Source: Saussurea involucrata
Lineage: Eukaryota; Streptophyta; Magnoliopsida; Asterales; Asteraceae
Direction: 5' to 3'
NCBI GenBank assembly: GCA_033807775.1
Contig: CM066317.1
Coordinates: 39,683,870-39,747,869, forward strand
Length of the DNA: 64,000 nt
Position 1 is the first letter of the stretch; each line of letters opens with the position of its first letter. Positions 43,934 through 53,177 of this stretch are shown here, piece by piece. The notes below the pieces were generated by a model. It did no database searches. It was not told the DNA's origin and saw only the letters and a list, made by a program, of their open reading frames with translations. The position numbers were made by a program, and so were the translations under genes.

Positions 43934-44511
43934 TGTTAGATCTGGAGTTTTGTCAAATTACCAAGTGTTGGGATCTGAACAGAAGACTCAGAGTTCTGAG
44001 TTAGAAGACTCAGAAGTTCTGATCTGAGAAGTTTCGAAAAGATTACAAGTGTGGAGTCTGAACAGAAGGGTTAGAGTTCTGAGTAGGAGACTCAGAACTT
44101 CTGATGATGAAGATGAAAATAGCACAAGTACTTGAAGGAAGTTCTGAGGAGCTTTATCAGAAGAATGTTCAGAAGTTCTGAACAACATGTTCAGAACTTA
44201 TGACAGGATATTTTCCTTTATATATTCTGTTATGTAGGACACGTGTAATGTTCTTATTAGTCTTTGATGTATATGTACTGTAGCTTTAGTATTTCTTTTA
44301 CAGTATATATAGGAGTTAGCAACTGTAAGCTAACTAATCTTTGCATAACATTCACGCATATCATTGTATTCAGCTTTTGTAATCTTTGAGAGATTCTCTC
44401 TCTAGATCTGTAATCTGTTCTTGATTGAATACAAGTGTGTTGATCCAAATCTCTATCATTTACTGTTTAATTGATCTTAATTGATTGTAAGATTGAATCC
44501 TGGTTTCTACA
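43934..44511 (+). repeat. Copia-A 3' LTR (578 bp)
   Basis: TGTTAGATC...TTTCTACA. ACACGTGT is at 44239 and TATATATA at 44304. The first 270 bases are crowded with TTCTGA/TCAGAA motifs. The last 179 bases match the window start. Confidence 0.96.
44239..44311 (+). promoter_or_regulatory. Copia-A LTR promoter core: ACACGTGT and TATATATA
   Basis: The ACGT-core palindrome lies about 60 bases upstream of the TATA box, as in Copia-B. Confidence 0.55.
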
Positions 44512-46203
44512 CCTATCTTTGCTCGCCAAGCTACCTGGGGCAGCCGTGCCCGTCGATGTCGAGCCTCGATCAGGATATCAGGCGTCGCCCTTCGTCGATG
44601 AGATCGCGACCGTTGAGGTCCCAAAGAAATACAACGTCCCCGCCTTCACGCCCAAGTATTCGGGAGTGACCGATCCAAAAGAGCACGTCGCGCAGTATAA
44701 GCAGCTCATGTGGACGATATCGATTCCACACATGTATCAGGAGGTCTGTATGTGCAAAAGGTTCGGTGCGACTCTCACCGGTCCTGCTCTCCAATGGTTG
44801 ATCAATCTCAAACCCAAGTCCATCGGGTCGTTCGCTGAATTGGTCAACCAATTCTCCCAACAATTCGCCAGCAGTCGCAAGATGTAGAAGCAGACCAATG
44901 ACCTATATTACGTCGTGCAGAAGACCAGTGAGTCTATCCACAGTTATTTCAATCGATTCAGTGCGGAGATGATCAGCATTCGCAATTGTGACGTCAAGAC
45001 TGCAATTGAAGCTTATAAGGGTGGTCTGGACGACAGCTCAGGTTTATACACTGACCTGACCAAGTATCCTCCGAAGAATTTCGAAGACGTCCGAGCTCGA
45101 ACCCTAGCATATATGAGAGTAAAGGACGACGCTGCCTTTTATCGCAAGCATACCGACGACAAAAGGTCGTTAGGTGTGAAAAAGCCCGAGTTCAAGACAA
45201 AAGCAATTTTCAAAATAGAGCCCGCGCGCCAGATCTCGAACGTCCGATTCAAGACGAAAGCAGAGGCTAAGACCGCGACCAAGTTTTCTCAGTACCCCAA
45301 GATATCCTCTTATGAATTCAAAGGATCCACTAAAGATTTGGTCGAAGCTCTGAAAACCGCCCAGGCGACTATTCGATGGCCAAAGAAGTCCGATCAGGAC
45401 GACGCTAAGAAAGACAAATCTAAATGGTGTGACTTTCATGTCGACCATGGTCATGTGACGGACGATTGCATAGCTCTCAAAAAGGAACTAGCGTATCATG
45501 TCCCGAAAGGAAATCTCAAAGATATCATCGATGACGTCGTTACTCCAACTAGCGACCATCGACCGTCAACCCCCGAGCATGCGAAAGTCGTCAATTGTAT
45601 CACCGGTGGTTCCGACGTATGTGGTCTGCCGTACTCCGTGGCCAAACATCACGCCAGTCAAGCGCCTGACGATCGGCCTATTCCGCGTTCATCAAGGCCT
45701 AAAGGAGATTTGGAGTTGGAAGCTATGAAGATCGTTTTCGACCAAGACGACGTTGGTGACTCGTACCAGAAACATCATGACTGGTTGATCATTCAACTCA
45801 CGGTTGGTAATTGTTTAACTCGACGAGTCTTGGTCGATGGGGGCAGTTCAACGAACGTCATTTTCTTTGACACCATAAAGGCCATGGGAATCGATCGTTC
45901 GGAAATCACCCGACGTTCGACAACTTTGGTCGGTTTCAATGGAGAAGCGACGAGCACCTATGGAGATATCATCTTGCTAGTCTACGCCGGAGGAATCAAC
46001 AAGCAGACCAAGTTCAGCGTCATCGACTGTGCGTCGGCCTATAACATCATCTGAAGCCGACCATGGATCCATGAGATGAAGGCCGTTCCCTCGACGTATC
46101 ATCAGACTCTGAAGTTCCCTACGCTGTGGGGAATCCAGAAGATAAAAAGTGAGCCGAAAGTCGCTCATGATTGCTATAAAACCACCCTGAAGCCGCGAAA
46201 ATA
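44512..46203 (+). pseudogene. gag: Tat D gag and protease
   Basis: The gag core is YSGVTDPKEHVAQYKQLMW, then FGATLTGPALQWLINLKP. A TAG at 44885 precedes KQTNDLYYVVQ. The knuckle-like WCDFHVDHGHVTDDC lies near 45425. The protease region is RRVLVDGGSSTNVIFFDTIKAMG near 45825. A TGA at 46052 replaces the LGRPW-type block after SAYNI. Readable sequence goes on to LKPRK at about 46200, where RT is missing. The N-terminus lies beyond Copia-A. Confidence 0.85.
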
Positions 46204-46330
46204 GACCTTCTATTGTGGCGATTCACGACGACATTTAGTGCATCGTCTTAAAATCGCCACAAGGGGGCAAGATGGTAGCAATAATCAAGACGTCCCACGT
46301 AGTTGGGCACGACGCGTTAGAAAAGGTACG
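46204..46330 (+). pseudogene. Tat D deletion scar: second RNase H scrap joined to integrase tail
   Basis: Around 46245-46275 the DNA matches the VLKSPQGSKMV part of the second RNase H of element G (57000). From about 46280 it matches the NQDVPRSW end of integrase (minus strand of H near 60770). RT, RNase H and most of integrase are therefore gone through two deletions. Confidence 0.75.
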
Positions 46331-46895
46331 TCTTCTAAACCCTTTTCTATTTTTTTCATACGATTTTTTAACAACGACGGTTACTGACTTAAGCATCGGA
46401 GGGTCGTTGGTTAGCCAACGACCAACCTCTGACATTGTTTATTCTGCAGAATCGCACGACAATAATCAAACGACTCTAGTTTCGCAAGGTCACACGACAT
46501 AAACGATCAGGTCTATGACTTGATCATCCTTCTACAGGGGCACACGATTTCAAATTAATCGCACGACTTAGTCGTACGATCGCGAGGTCTAGCAATCTCA
46601 TGATCTAAGTTTCTTGACTTAAAAAAAACTTCATACTCCGAATATATGCTTTAGTCGCATGTGCTTATATTTATATACACGATTTAAAAGTCTATTGGCT
46701 TACGTTCCAGTTATTGTGTTACAATAGATGCCTAAGTCGCATGATTCCGTGTATATTTTTTATGAATTTGACAGTCGATGTGATATTTTATAAAGCGCAA
46801 GTTCAAAAGAAGCCCAAATTTCATTCACCGAATAAACCGTCAATTACATTTCGACCACCAACGGTCGATCAGTAAAAGCGGAAATAACAAAATTT
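46331..46895 (+). other. Tat D post-pol spacer
   Basis: No gene is supported. It contains GACTTAAGCATCGGAGGGTC near 46388 followed by an imperfect inverted repeat (GGTCGTTGG ... CCAACGACC). The same block occurs on the minus strand near 60640-60670. Further on are CGTACGAT-type repeats. Confidence 0.6.
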
Positions 46896-48857
46896 CTAAA
46901 CTTGAGGAGGAGCATCAGTCGCATCCTTGCCTGAGGTCCCGCCCTGAAGACCTCCGTCCACCACCTCCTCCTCGATCTCCTTCTCATCATCCGAATCAAG
47001 GTCTCTCACCGACCCGACGCCCAACAAGTAAATGTCGAGCTCTTCCGACGCCGAAGCAAGAGGGTCCTTCCCCGATAGATGTCGCCTCATAATCGCTGCC
47101 CTAGCAGTCAGACGAGCTATGGCAAAAACAGACTTACCCTCGTCCTTAGCAGCTTGTACCTCTCTCTCCAGACCCTCTACCTTGGACTTGGAATCCTCAG
47201 CTTCCTTTGTAGCTGCAGCCAAAGATTCTTTAATCCTCTCTATCTCCTCCCTCTGGTTGGCAATAATGGATAAGGACTGCGATAGACGATGACTGACATT
47301 AAATCCTTTATCCTCTAAGTGTTTTCGGGCGTCATCCAGACGTTTTAACAGAGCCTCTTTGCGCTCTGCGGCGACCTTCGCCCTATCCGACGCCGCGTTC
47401 TCCCTCTCGTGTGCAACAGACATTAAATCCTTTATCTTCATTGTCTCATCCCGCAAAGCTAGGGAAGCCTAGAACGCCCGCAAAACCATAAAATGACTAT
47501 GGTAAAAAAAAAGACATACGACGCCGACAACGACAACGACGAATGAACCAAGTCTTGAAAGAAAGACTTACCATGAAAGCCAGCCCGACGACATGAGCTC
47601 CCGTCTCCTCGATAGGAAACCCTACGAAACGCTCCCTGAAAGAAGGGAGCAGATATTTCCCCAGGTGAGGAAATAAGTTCGTCCCGTCTAGGACACTGCT
47701 GGCCATAAAGTCCGACGGCAATGTAAAATTAACCGTCGTGACCTTAGCCCCTCCCGTCGGCTGATCCTTGCCCTTGCCGGCCGACAAAGGATCCGATGTG
47801 GCTGACGGGGACTTCACTGTTTCCGCCGGAGGCACATAACTAATAGGTGTCGCAGCGATCGCATCAGAAGACGACTTCTTGGGCGATGAGACCTTCTCCT
47901 TCTCAGGCGTAACGACTCTAGACGAGTCATGAACTCCCGAAGATGGTTCCCTCAGAATCGTCGTCCGCGTCTTCTTCGGAACATATGGACCAGCGGACAT
48001 AAGCTTCTGCCTCTGCTCCTTGCCCTTACAGGCGATCTCGAGCTCAGCTGCTCTTTTAGTAGAGACACGCGGCATCCGTGGTTGAGACTCCCCTGTAAAC
48101 CACAGAAGAATAGAAATTATGAAAATCAAGGGAAGAAGAATCGAATTAACACAGAAAGAAATAAGAAGGTACGCTTACCAGTCATATCTCTTTCTTCTTT
48201 CGACTCCCCTTCTTCCTCACGTTTCTCCCCCTGATTTTCTCCTAAGTATACTAAATCCTCGTCGTCGTCCACCAATTGTCATACGACAAACGACCGTTCC
48301 CTAGCGATGAACTCTAAGAACGCGTCGATCTTTGTTTGAGAATTAGCGTAAGGCTTCAAGTCCTCGAACTTTATGGCTGTCGACATATAAAAAACAAGTT
48401 AAAAACCAAAAAACGCAGACGACAGACAACAAAAAAGTACAAAGCTCACCCGATGTATTCCAGCTGGCCCTAATCCAATCACTCTCAGAGTCAAGGGTCG
48501 ACTTACGCACAAATGTGTACCGAGTCTTCCACCCGCGATCGTTCACAGCGGTCCTAAGGACCAGAACCCGATCACCTTTAAGTCTAGAGTATAAACTGCA
48601 GCGATGACTCCCATCCTTCTTGGCTTGATAAGCCAAAAGGAGGTCGCGTACATTCATGGGAGATTCCCAATTCTTAGTGACACGCTCGATCACTTGTACA
48701 ACTCGCCAAAACTGGGGCATTAGCTGACCCGGTGCTAAGTCAAATTCTAGCATAAAATCCTTAGCTAGAGGTGAGTAGGGCCATTCAAAGCCAATCTTAA
48801 AGGGATATTCGTATATCACGATATAACCCTCGGGACATTCGTTCGATCGAATCTGAC
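46896..48857 (-). pseudogene. Antisense spliced gene (aORF) of Tat D
   Basis: Coding exons on the minus strand are 48857-48450, 48376-48179, 48092-47572 and 47468-46896. Introns of 73, 86 and 103 nt all have GT...AG ends, and the phases fit throughout. A noncoding exon ends at 48935, giving a 77-nt leader intron. The first coding exon has CPEGYIVIYEYPFKIGFEWP and LAPGQLMPQFWRV, matching the 'putative gypsy type transposon' domain (PF04195 type). The last exon is an alpha-helical coiled coil with an acidic tail. The only break is TGA at 48281-48279. No in-frame ATG is seen near the start, so the start is uncertain. Function is unknown. Antisense extra ORFs are known in the Tat lineage. Confidence 0.7.
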
Positions 48858-49090
48858 CTGCTCAAATTAATTCGACCCACGCAGGGTCTATCGACACCTC
48901 TAAAAACAGATTGGAGAAATCGAAGAAATCGTACCTTATATATAAGCCCTCTAAGACCTCAAAAATCCTAACAGAGTCGCAGATTCTCGTAGGATTAGTA
49001 ATGATCGGGCAAAGAACAGCAAGAAGATCGAGAGGAAATCTTCGCTTAAGACTCTTTGAAATCGTAAAACAGAATAGACCAATTGAGGTC

Positions 49091-49101
49091 TCTATTTATG
49101 C
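49091..49101 (-). promoter_or_regulatory. TATA box for the antisense gene of Tat D
   Basis: The minus strand reads GCATAAATAGA. The identical block occurs on the plus strand in H at 58946 and 62054, each before the antisense gene. Confidence 0.6.
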
Positions 49102-49210
49102 AAACGATCGAATCCCTTGATGATTGCCACGCGTCCTCGTCTTTTCGTATAGCAACGCGGATCGCTGACACCTGGCCATGACAGCTGCTAAGCATCATCG
49201 TGCGTCGGCA

Positions 49211-49218
49211 TGACGTCA
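49211..49218 (-). promoter_or_regulatory. TGACGTCA in the antisense promoter of Tat D
   Basis: This palindromic bZIP-type site lies 110 bases upstream of the antisense TATA. Spacing is 119 bases in both H copies. Confidence 0.55.
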
Positions 49219-49357
49219 CGGATTTATCCTCTCTTCTATTTCCCTCTCTAGTTTGAATTAAACCGATTCAGTTCCAAAACAACCAAGGTATTTTTCAACA
49301 CAAAACCCTGAACACCCGACAAGCAAAATATAAAATTCGAATTTGCCATCCTACTTT

Positions 49358-49375
49358 CAAATTTTGGGGGCAAAC
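49358..49375 (+). promoter_or_regulatory. Tat D polypurine tract
   Basis: AAATTTTGGGGGCAAAC precedes the LTR. The same tract is beside H LTR1 and LTR2 on the minus strand. Confidence 0.8.
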
Positions 49376-50246
49376 TGTTTGGGCAAAATTTCACAGGTCT
49401 CGACCACGACCAGAAAAGGTAAGACACATGTCATGAAGTATATCTTGTATTAAGATAAGGCCCCGACAAAGACCCAAAAAACCTCTGTCGTCCCTCCTAA
49501 AAGGTAAGTCGAGAGTTCCTCACGACACTCGACCTCGACGTCGCCCGTTCCGCACGACCATCGCACAAGACCGTACAACCTTGACTAACTCAATATATGA
49601 CTGTTACGTTTGTTCAATGATTAATGCAAGAGTCAAAGTCATTAATGGGCAACGGTCATAACCGACGAAGAGCAATTATGAAGAGTTACAACTGGCGACC
49701 GTTATGGCTGTTATCAAAGCATTCAATGAGCTAATCAAAGCACCTGAAGGTTATAAAAGATCAAGTTAAACTTCAGTTCCAGGGACCGAACACTGAACAT
49801 CGAACAATAGAAGATAAGCATCCCAGCTCAGAAGAACACTACAAGCAAAGAACTCTCACTCGAAGAATCGCTCCCGACGCACGACTTTCACTCTCGACCA
49901 ACAATTTACACATTGTTTTCACACACGACGCACACTATTTTTACATTTCAAACACTTGTACTTTACATTTCGAAGTCTTTCCTGTCATTTGTATTGTAAT
50001 CTCTGTACGATCGACACCCGGAACACCAAGGACATTGCCCCTGATTGGCGACCATAGTGCAGCGACGACATCTACTGTCGTCCACTGGTTTTTTCCTCGT
50101 TGAGGTTTTTCCTGCGTCATCAAATCCTCTGTCTCATTTACATTTTTATCTTTGTCGCACGCCTTTGTCGAACGATTCCTTTCTTTAGTTGTTAAAGTCC
50201 ACATCGACCTTAAGTTGTCCCTTTGGTGCGATTTTTGGCATTAACA
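49376..50246 (+). repeat. Tat D 3' LTR
   Basis: TGTTTGGGC...GGCATTAACA, 871 bp. It is the same family as the E, F and H LTRs. It is followed by GTCCT within the gag of E. Confidence 0.9.
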
Positions 50247-50538
50247 GTCCTGGTCTTGGATTCTGCATGAAAGGAGCGGACCCTGGATTTTGCCCGTGCG
50301 ATCCTTGACCCGGATTCTGAACGAATGGTCTAGGATCGCTCTGGTTAAACGATCCTGGACCTGGATTTTGGACGAATGGCCTAGGACCGCCCTGAGGCCC
50401 GAAGGGATTTCTTAGCCGCACGATTTCTTCAGCTGCTCTTCGACTTTGCTCAGCCATGGCATTGATTTGATTACGCACAACTTCTAACTCCTGATACATC
50501 TGGGCAACGACGTGCTCTTGATTTCCAGGGGCTGCCAT
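50247..50538 (-). pseudogene. gag: Tat E gag, N-terminal fragment
   Basis: ATG at 50538 opens MAAPGNQEHVVAQMYQELEV, a helical start, followed by Pro/Gly/Asn-rich repeats of the PRPFVQNPG type. The frame is cut at 50246 by the D LTR after about 97 codons. Some 100 bases of leader separate it from the primer site. Confidence 0.8.
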
Positions 50539-50619
50539 TTTCCTGAAATAGAAAACAAAAGCGACTACAAGAAAACCGTTAGTAGGACGCACGTTTGTCA
50601 AAGATTTTCTCTAGATGGG

Positions 50620-50637
50620 GCCCCACGGTGGGCGCCA
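50620..50637 (-). promoter_or_regulatory. Tat E primer binding site
   Basis: The minus strand reads TGGCGCCCACCGTGGGGC, three bases from the LTR end. It begins TGG as tRNA-primed sites do; I cannot name the tRNA with certainty. Confidence 0.88.
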
Positions 50638-50640
50638 AAC

Positions 50641-51441
50641 TGTTAATGCCAAAAATCATCTAGAAGGATAACTTGAGGTTGATTGTGGAGCTTAACAACT
50701 AAAGAAAGGATTGTTACGACAAAGTGTGCGACAAGGACAAAAAATTGTAAAGAGACAGAGATTTTGATGACGTGGGAAAAACCTCAACGAGGAAAAAACC
50801 CGCGGACGACTGTGGAAGTCGTCGCTGCACTATGATCGCAAAACAGGGGCGATATCCTTTGTTTCAGGTGTCGATCGTACAATGATTACAATACAAATGA
50901 CTTGAAATGTAAAAATAACAAGTGTATCGAGTGTAAAACAAGTGTGTCGTATGCTAAGACTGTTGGTCGAGAGTGTGAGTCGCGCGTCGAGAGCGATCAC
51001 TGGAGAGAGATTCCTTTGCTTCGGATGTTCTTGAGTACACAATGTGCTTATGGAATTCGATGGTGATAGATGATCTGCAAATGATAGCTTTGTCCTCGTA
51101 TTTATAGTCTTCGAGTGTGTTTAATGGCTTCATGAATGCTTCATGTAACTATCGTAACGGTTTGCTGACTTAAATGCTCATAACTTACCTCGTCGGTTAT
51201 AGCCGTTGATCATAAATGAAGTTTGACCTGCATTAAAAGATGAAAACATAACAGAAATGTCGCATGTTAGTCAGTCGAGGTCGTGTATTTCCACACGTCG
51301 GTCGAGTGTCGAGAGGTACTTTCGACTATGGCTTTGGTCCAAGGACAAAGTGTTGATGATTTAACTCTGTTACAAGAGAAGTGTAATAAATGTCTTTAAC
51401 GTCTTGGTCGTGGTCGAGGCTGGTGGATTTTTACCCAAACA
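50641..51441 (-). repeat. Tat E 5' LTR
   Basis: 801 bp, TGTTAATGCC...TTACCCAAACA on the plus strand. It is very similar to H LTR1 and LTR2. Confidence 0.92.
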
Positions 51442-51940
51442 ATCCCCTAATTCAACTTCAATCGGAATTGAATACGGCTCAAAGCCAGATTCAAGCCCTA
51501 ATAAAAAAATGCTCTGTCAAAGTATCGCATGGATCGCATCATCCAAGGGACTCGGGGGCTCGGAGCACCCTTTACAAACTGAAAAACACCGCATTTGATT
51601 TCAAAATTCCTCGGAAAAAGGCGCATATCAACTCCGTGTAACGGGTAACTGTGACGTCCCACTTATAACAACTCTATATATATACTCTAAATATATTCTC
51701 CTCGTTCAATTACTATGATCTAATATACAAATGTTGAATTAAGCATCAAAGGATCATTGGTGAAATCGACGACCACCCCCGATTTTACATTGCAGGCTCG
51801 CAAGATCATATAAGTACAGGTTTTACGATTCACATCGTGCGAAATAAAAAGTCTCTACGACTTAAGTACAGGTCTTACGATTTGCATTGTAAGTCTTTAC
51901 GGCTTAAATACAGGTTTTACGATTCACAAGTCTCTAAGAA
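51442..51940 (+). other. Tat F post-pol spacer
   Basis: There is no convincing gene. An 83-codon open stretch ends at 51641. AAGCATCAAAGGATCATTGG near 51740 resembles the post-pol block of D. From 51814 a degenerate repeat of about 40-50 bases (TACAGGTTTTACGATTCAC) appears three times. Confidence 0.5.
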
Positions 51941-52156
51941 AGACGACTTATATTTTTTCTTACGATCGCCAGTCATGGCAAACGCAGGTTGCAATTTATA
52001 GTCGTCAGTAAAAGACGACTTATATTTTTTCTTATGATCGCCAGTCATGGCAAACGCAGGTTGCAATTTATAGTCGTTAGTAAAAGACGACTTATGTTTT
52101 TTCTTATGATCGCCAGTCAAGGCAAACGCAGTTGCAGCTTATAGTCGTCTCACATT
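51941..52156 (+). repeat. 72-bp tandem array in Tat F
   Basis: Unit starts AGACGACTTAT at 51941, 52013 and 52085; a degenerate fourth follows to about 52195. The units are highly alike and contain ATCGCCAGTCATGGCAAACG. Confidence 0.93.
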
Positions 52157-52450
52157 TTTTGTGATCGCCAGTCACGACAAACACAGGTTAAAATTCTCGA
52201 TCGCCAATAAAAACGACTCACATGTTGAAATCTCATCGCTAGTCATGGCATATGTCTTCAATAAAGACGACTTGTACAATCACCAGTCATGGTAAGACGC
52301 ATGTCAAAATGCAAAAGTCGCCACTAAATGCGACTCGCATACTTTAATCTCAGGATCGCCAAAAAGGCAAGTCGTGAGATTAATCATACAATCGCGAGTA
52401 AGGTAAAAAATTTTACCCACTTATAAAAATGCTAGACACAACGTAACTTA

Positions 52451-52791
52451 GGTCTCTAACGACCGTATCGGCTGTAAATGCCAGAACCTAGGTCTCTAAC
52501 GACCGTATCGGCTGTAAATGTCAGAACATAGGTCTCTAACGACTGTATCGGCTCGGAACGCCATATCATAAGTCTCTAACGACCGTGTCGGCTCGGAACG
52601 CCAGATTACAAGTCTTTAACGACCATGTCGGCTCGGAACGCCAGATCATAAGTCTCTAACGACCGTGTCGGCTCAGAACGCCAAATCATAAGTCTCTAAA
52701 CGACCATATCGACTGTGAACGCCAAATCACAAGTCTATAACGACCGTATCGGTTCGGAACGTCAGAACATAAGTCTCTAACGACTGTATCG
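52451..52791 (+). repeat. 40-bp tandem array in Tat F
   Basis: Starts are at 52451, 52491, 52531, 52571, 52611, 52651, 52691, 52732 and 52772 (partial). The core is GTCTCTAACGACCGTATCGG. Two variant types occur in blocks. Confidence 0.95.
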
Positions 52792-53177
52792 CAAGATTCT
52801 TAAATTTTATCTTGGTTCGATCATCTTATGATCGTCGCCAATCCCTTAAGCTTTATTTCGGCCCAATCGTCTTACGATTGTCTGCCATCCCATACGTCTC
52901 ATTTTGATAAAGATCGTCTTACAATCACCATCGGTTCTTTACGTTTTAAGATCGTCTTACGATCGTCGGATGAATACCACAAGTATCTCGCGCATTAAAG
53001 ATCATCTTTCGATCGCCGCAACCTACTTAATATTATTGACTGGTCACGCGATTTTAGCTGACCAAGCTGGTTTTATTCTAATGATCCAATTAGCAGAAAC
53101 GACACGGCTCATCATTTTACTTTGGTGCGAGATCTGAAATTCAAATGGCTTTGAAATTCAGATCTCGGAGGGCTAAC
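52792..53177 (+). other. Tat F region rich in GATCGTCTTACGATCGTC repeats, ending in a polypurine tract
   Basis: Several dispersed copies of ATCGTCTTACGATCGTC lie between 52820 and 52970. The tract GATCTCGGAGGGCTAAC lies directly before the LTR. No gene was seen. Confidence 0.65.

Larger units (their letters stand above)
1..44511 (+). mobile_element. Copia-A: Ty1/copia LTR retrotransposon with extra 3' ORF, interrupted by nested insertions
   Basis: The element runs from the tail of its 5' LTR (cut by the window edge) through gag, pol and a long extra ORF to a 3' LTR ending at 44511. Its right half resumes at 42470 after the Athila insertion. The 179 visible bases of the 5' LTR match the end of the 3' LTR with two mismatches and no gap. 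Order PR-IN-RT-RH and a tRNA-Met primer site define Ty1/copia. The extra ORF between pol and the 3' LTR recalls SIRE-type elements, but lineage is inference. The 3' flank begins cctat inside Tat element D, so Copia-A sits in D's gag. Several nonsense codons and one frame change make this copy non-autonomous. Confidence 0.93.
44512..50246 (+). mobile_element. Tat-lineage gypsy element D (right part), pol deleted
   Basis: Copia-A interrupts its gag, so its 5' LTR lies left of the window. Visible: gag and protease, a scar joining protease, a scrap of the second RNase H and the integrase tail, an antisense multi-exon gene, a polypurine tract and the 3' LTR. The LTR ends at 50246 inside the gag of element E (minus strand), so D was inserted into E. 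An antisense ORF after pol is known from Tat/Retand relatives. Confidence 0.85.
50247..51441 (-). mobile_element. Tat element E (minus strand), 5' end only
   Basis: Read leftwards: 5' LTR, primer site, leader, then the start of gag, cut by insertion of D. The remainder lies left of the window. It is itself inserted in the 3' region of F. Confidence 0.85.

Noticed and set aside
51390..51641. 83-codon ORF starting in the E LTR
   Set aside because: It spans an insertion junction (51441) and matches nothing I recognise; kept only as spacer.
52451..52791. CRISPR-like regular repeats
   Set aside because: The 40-bp units abut with no variable spacers, and the context is a plant retrotransposon.
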